Positions 12,165-13,542 of a stretch of DNA of 13,542 bases are shown one piece after another. Within the stretch, counting starts at the first letter, position 1, and each line of letters begins with the position of its first letter. Made by a program: the position numbers and the translations under genes. The notes beneath the pieces were generated by a model that was not told the DNA's origin, did no database searches, and saw only the letters and a program-made list of their open reading frames with translations. Source of the DNA: an uncultured Collinsella sp. (lineage in GTDB: Bacteria; Actinomycetota; Coriobacteriia; Coriobacteriales; Coriobacteriaceae); NCBI GenBank assembly GCA_959020035.1, contig CAUEQX010000041.1, forward strand, positions 1 through 13,542, written 5' to 3'.

Positions 12165-13542
12165 CTCCTGCACCTTGAGGGCCTCGGCCAGGCTCACGCG
12201 CTTGATAGAGCGCGTGTGCAGCAGCGCCACGACCAGGTAGGTCGTAAAGCCAATGCCGACGCATGCAGCCATGGACCAAGCGGGCACGTAGATCTCGATA
12301 TTGCCGTTGTAGGCGAGCAGCATCGAGCGGAAGATGGCCGTCAGCGAGCCAATAATGACCGGCAGGCTCAGCACGAGCGACACCGCCACGCACAGTGTGA
12401 TCGAGCGGATGTACAGATGCGAGATCTCGCTATCGCGATAGCCAAAGACTTTCATGTAGCTGATCGACCGGGCGCTGTGGTCGATCACGGCCTTGGTCAG
12501 CAGGTACATAAACAGCAGGAAGATGAACACCGCAAGCCCAACCATCATTCCGATCATTTTGCTCATCATGCCGATGAACTGGTCGCCCACGGCGCGCATG
12601 TCGTCGGGCGTGGTGTCGCCGGCAAAGTAACGAGCATCGAGGTCGAGCTTCTCGTCGCTCACATAGCCGTTAAAGTAGGCGGCGTCGTTGTCGAACAGCT
12701 CGTTAAAGTCGTCGATACTCATATAGATATTCATGTCCGACTTGGAGCCCCAGGCACAGTCCTTGCCCGCGTACTCAAAGGAATAATGCTCGCCCTCGTA
12801 CTTGTCGCTGAGTGTGACCTTCTGGCCCTCGCTCCAGCCAAACTTATCGAGCAGACCGCCGCCAATGACGACGCGCCCATCGCCGACGTCCAGCCCTTTC
12901 CAATAGCGCGAATCTGGTGAAATGCCGTAGACGGAAATCGTCTCCTCGCCATTGCCATCGCCGCGGTCGTATTGCAGCTGGTAAACGGCATATTTCTCGG
13001 CCTGCTCGATTGCGCCCGCGCCGTTGTCGGTCGTATTGACCGGGTGGATATCGTCGTTGTCAATGTCGATCTTAGAGGCCTTGTCGATCAGGTCGATAGC
13101 CTCGTCGCGGTTGCAGCCGAGGACATCGGCAAGATCGTCAAGGCGTGCGTAGAGCGCGTCCTTCTTGTCCTGGACCTTGGCGAGCGCGTCCTGCGCTGCG
13201 GTCAGGCTCTCGGCAGACGGAGATGCGGTCGCGGCATCGGCTGCCGCCTGCGCCGCATCGGCCGCGTCGTCAAGCTCGTCATCGGCATCCTGGGCGGCGG
13301 AAAGCAGCGCGCCGTCAACCGACTGCAAGCGCTCGAGTGCCGACCACTGCTCGCGTTCCTCGGCAGTGCCCTCGAGCTCCAGCGGAGCCTTGAGCGTGTA
13401 CTGGTGCTCGGCGACCAGGCTTGTCTCGAGGTTGTCGGCGTAGTGCGTCATCGTGGGTAGAATCGCCAGGCCAAAAAGCAGCAGCAGCGATGCAAATGCA
13501 ATGCCCACGAAGAGCGTGGCGAAGTTGCCCAGATTGCGCAGG
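12162..13542 (-). CDS. FtsX-type ABC transporter permease, C-terminal part (N-terminus outside window)
   Basis: 459 residues are visible; the frame stays open to the right edge (RNLGNFATLFVGI just inside it), so the start and any upstream half lie beyond 13542. Visible parts: a membrane helix near the edge (about 13525-13440), a large extracytoplasmic region with an Ala/Asp-rich helical section resembling a coiled-coil hairpin (about 13350-13060) and a beta-rich part, then three membrane helices (about 12570-12500, 12430-12330, 12285-12210). It ends in the typical FtsX tail RVSLAEALKVQE. Such MacB/FtsX-fold permeases pair with an ATPase to export peptides or lipids or to transmit force to cell-wall hydrolases; the substrate is unknown. 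The ATPase is not in this window. The stop codon lies within repeat copy B. Confidence 0.88.
   Translation of the reverse strand, partial: LRNLGNFATLFVGIAFASLLLLFGLAILPTMTHYADNLETSLVAEHQYTLKAPLELEGTAEEREQWSALERLQSVDGALLSAAQDADDELDDAADAAQAAADAATASPSAESLTAAQDALAKVQDKKDALYARLDDLADVLGCNRDEAIDLIDKASKIDIDNDDIHPVNTTDNGAGAIEQAEKYAVYQLQYDRGDGNGEETISVYGISPDSRYWKGLDVGDGRVVIGGGLLDKFGWSEGQKVTLSDKYEGEHYSFEYAGKDCAWGSKSDMNIYMSIDDFNELFDNDAAYFNGYVSDEKLDLDARYFAGDTTPDDMRAVGDQFIGMMSKMIGMMVGLAVFIFLLFMYLLTKAVIDHSARSISYMKVFGYRDSEISHLYIRSITLCVAVSLVLSLPVIIGSLTAIFRSMLLAYNGNIEIYVPAWSMAACVGIGFTTYLVVALLHTRSIKRVSLAEALKVQE

Overview
The window looks like a chromosomal stretch of a Coriobacteriia actinobacterium, most likely Collinsella or a close relative. 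This rests on the high GC content, the leftward gene block, the recognisable gene families and my memory of similar gene sets; no database was searched. There is no rRNA, tRNA, CRISPR array, transposase or phage gene.

Layout from left to right. An AT-rich edge (1-111) is followed by a terminator (112-148) that closes a two-gene leftward operon. Its first gene (3281-1437) encodes a PRC-barrel / MgtE-N / CBS / membrane protein related to the MgtE Mg2+ channel but without the channel's signature residues. Its second gene (1428-166) encodes an NRAMP-family transporter whose metal site has the changes typical of the Mg2+-transporting NRMT branch. A leader of about 200 nt, with a candidate promoter and several hairpins, precedes the pair. 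Next come a membrane-anchored NodB-fold protein that has lost most metal ligands (5062-3656), a translationally coupled YtxH / PRC-barrel pair (6285-5135) with a clear -10 box, and a leftward run hlyIII-like (9443-8760), CorC/CNNM-like (8647-7274) and a stand-alone cyanophycin-synthetase N-domain-like protein carrying an HxxEH motif (7249-6416).

The only rightward gene is a membrane-anchored alpha/beta hydrolase (9630-10595). Its promoter carries two related palindromes that look like operators. Between it and the convergent DUF362 ferredoxin-type protein (12052-10847) lie a 130-nt imperfect palindrome and a strong two-way hairpin terminator. The right end is the C-terminal part of an FtsX-type ABC permease (13542-12162, cut by the window edge). 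The stop codons of the permease and of the NodB-fold gene both lie inside copies of a 28-nt quasi-palindromic repeat.

Three products (NRMT-like, MgtE-like, CorC-like) belong to Mg2+/divalent cation families, so cation homeostasis is the main theme. The best candidate for an undescribed system is the co-translated pair of an NRAMP-type Mg2+ carrier and a degenerate MgtE that may act as its cytosolic Mg2+ sensor.
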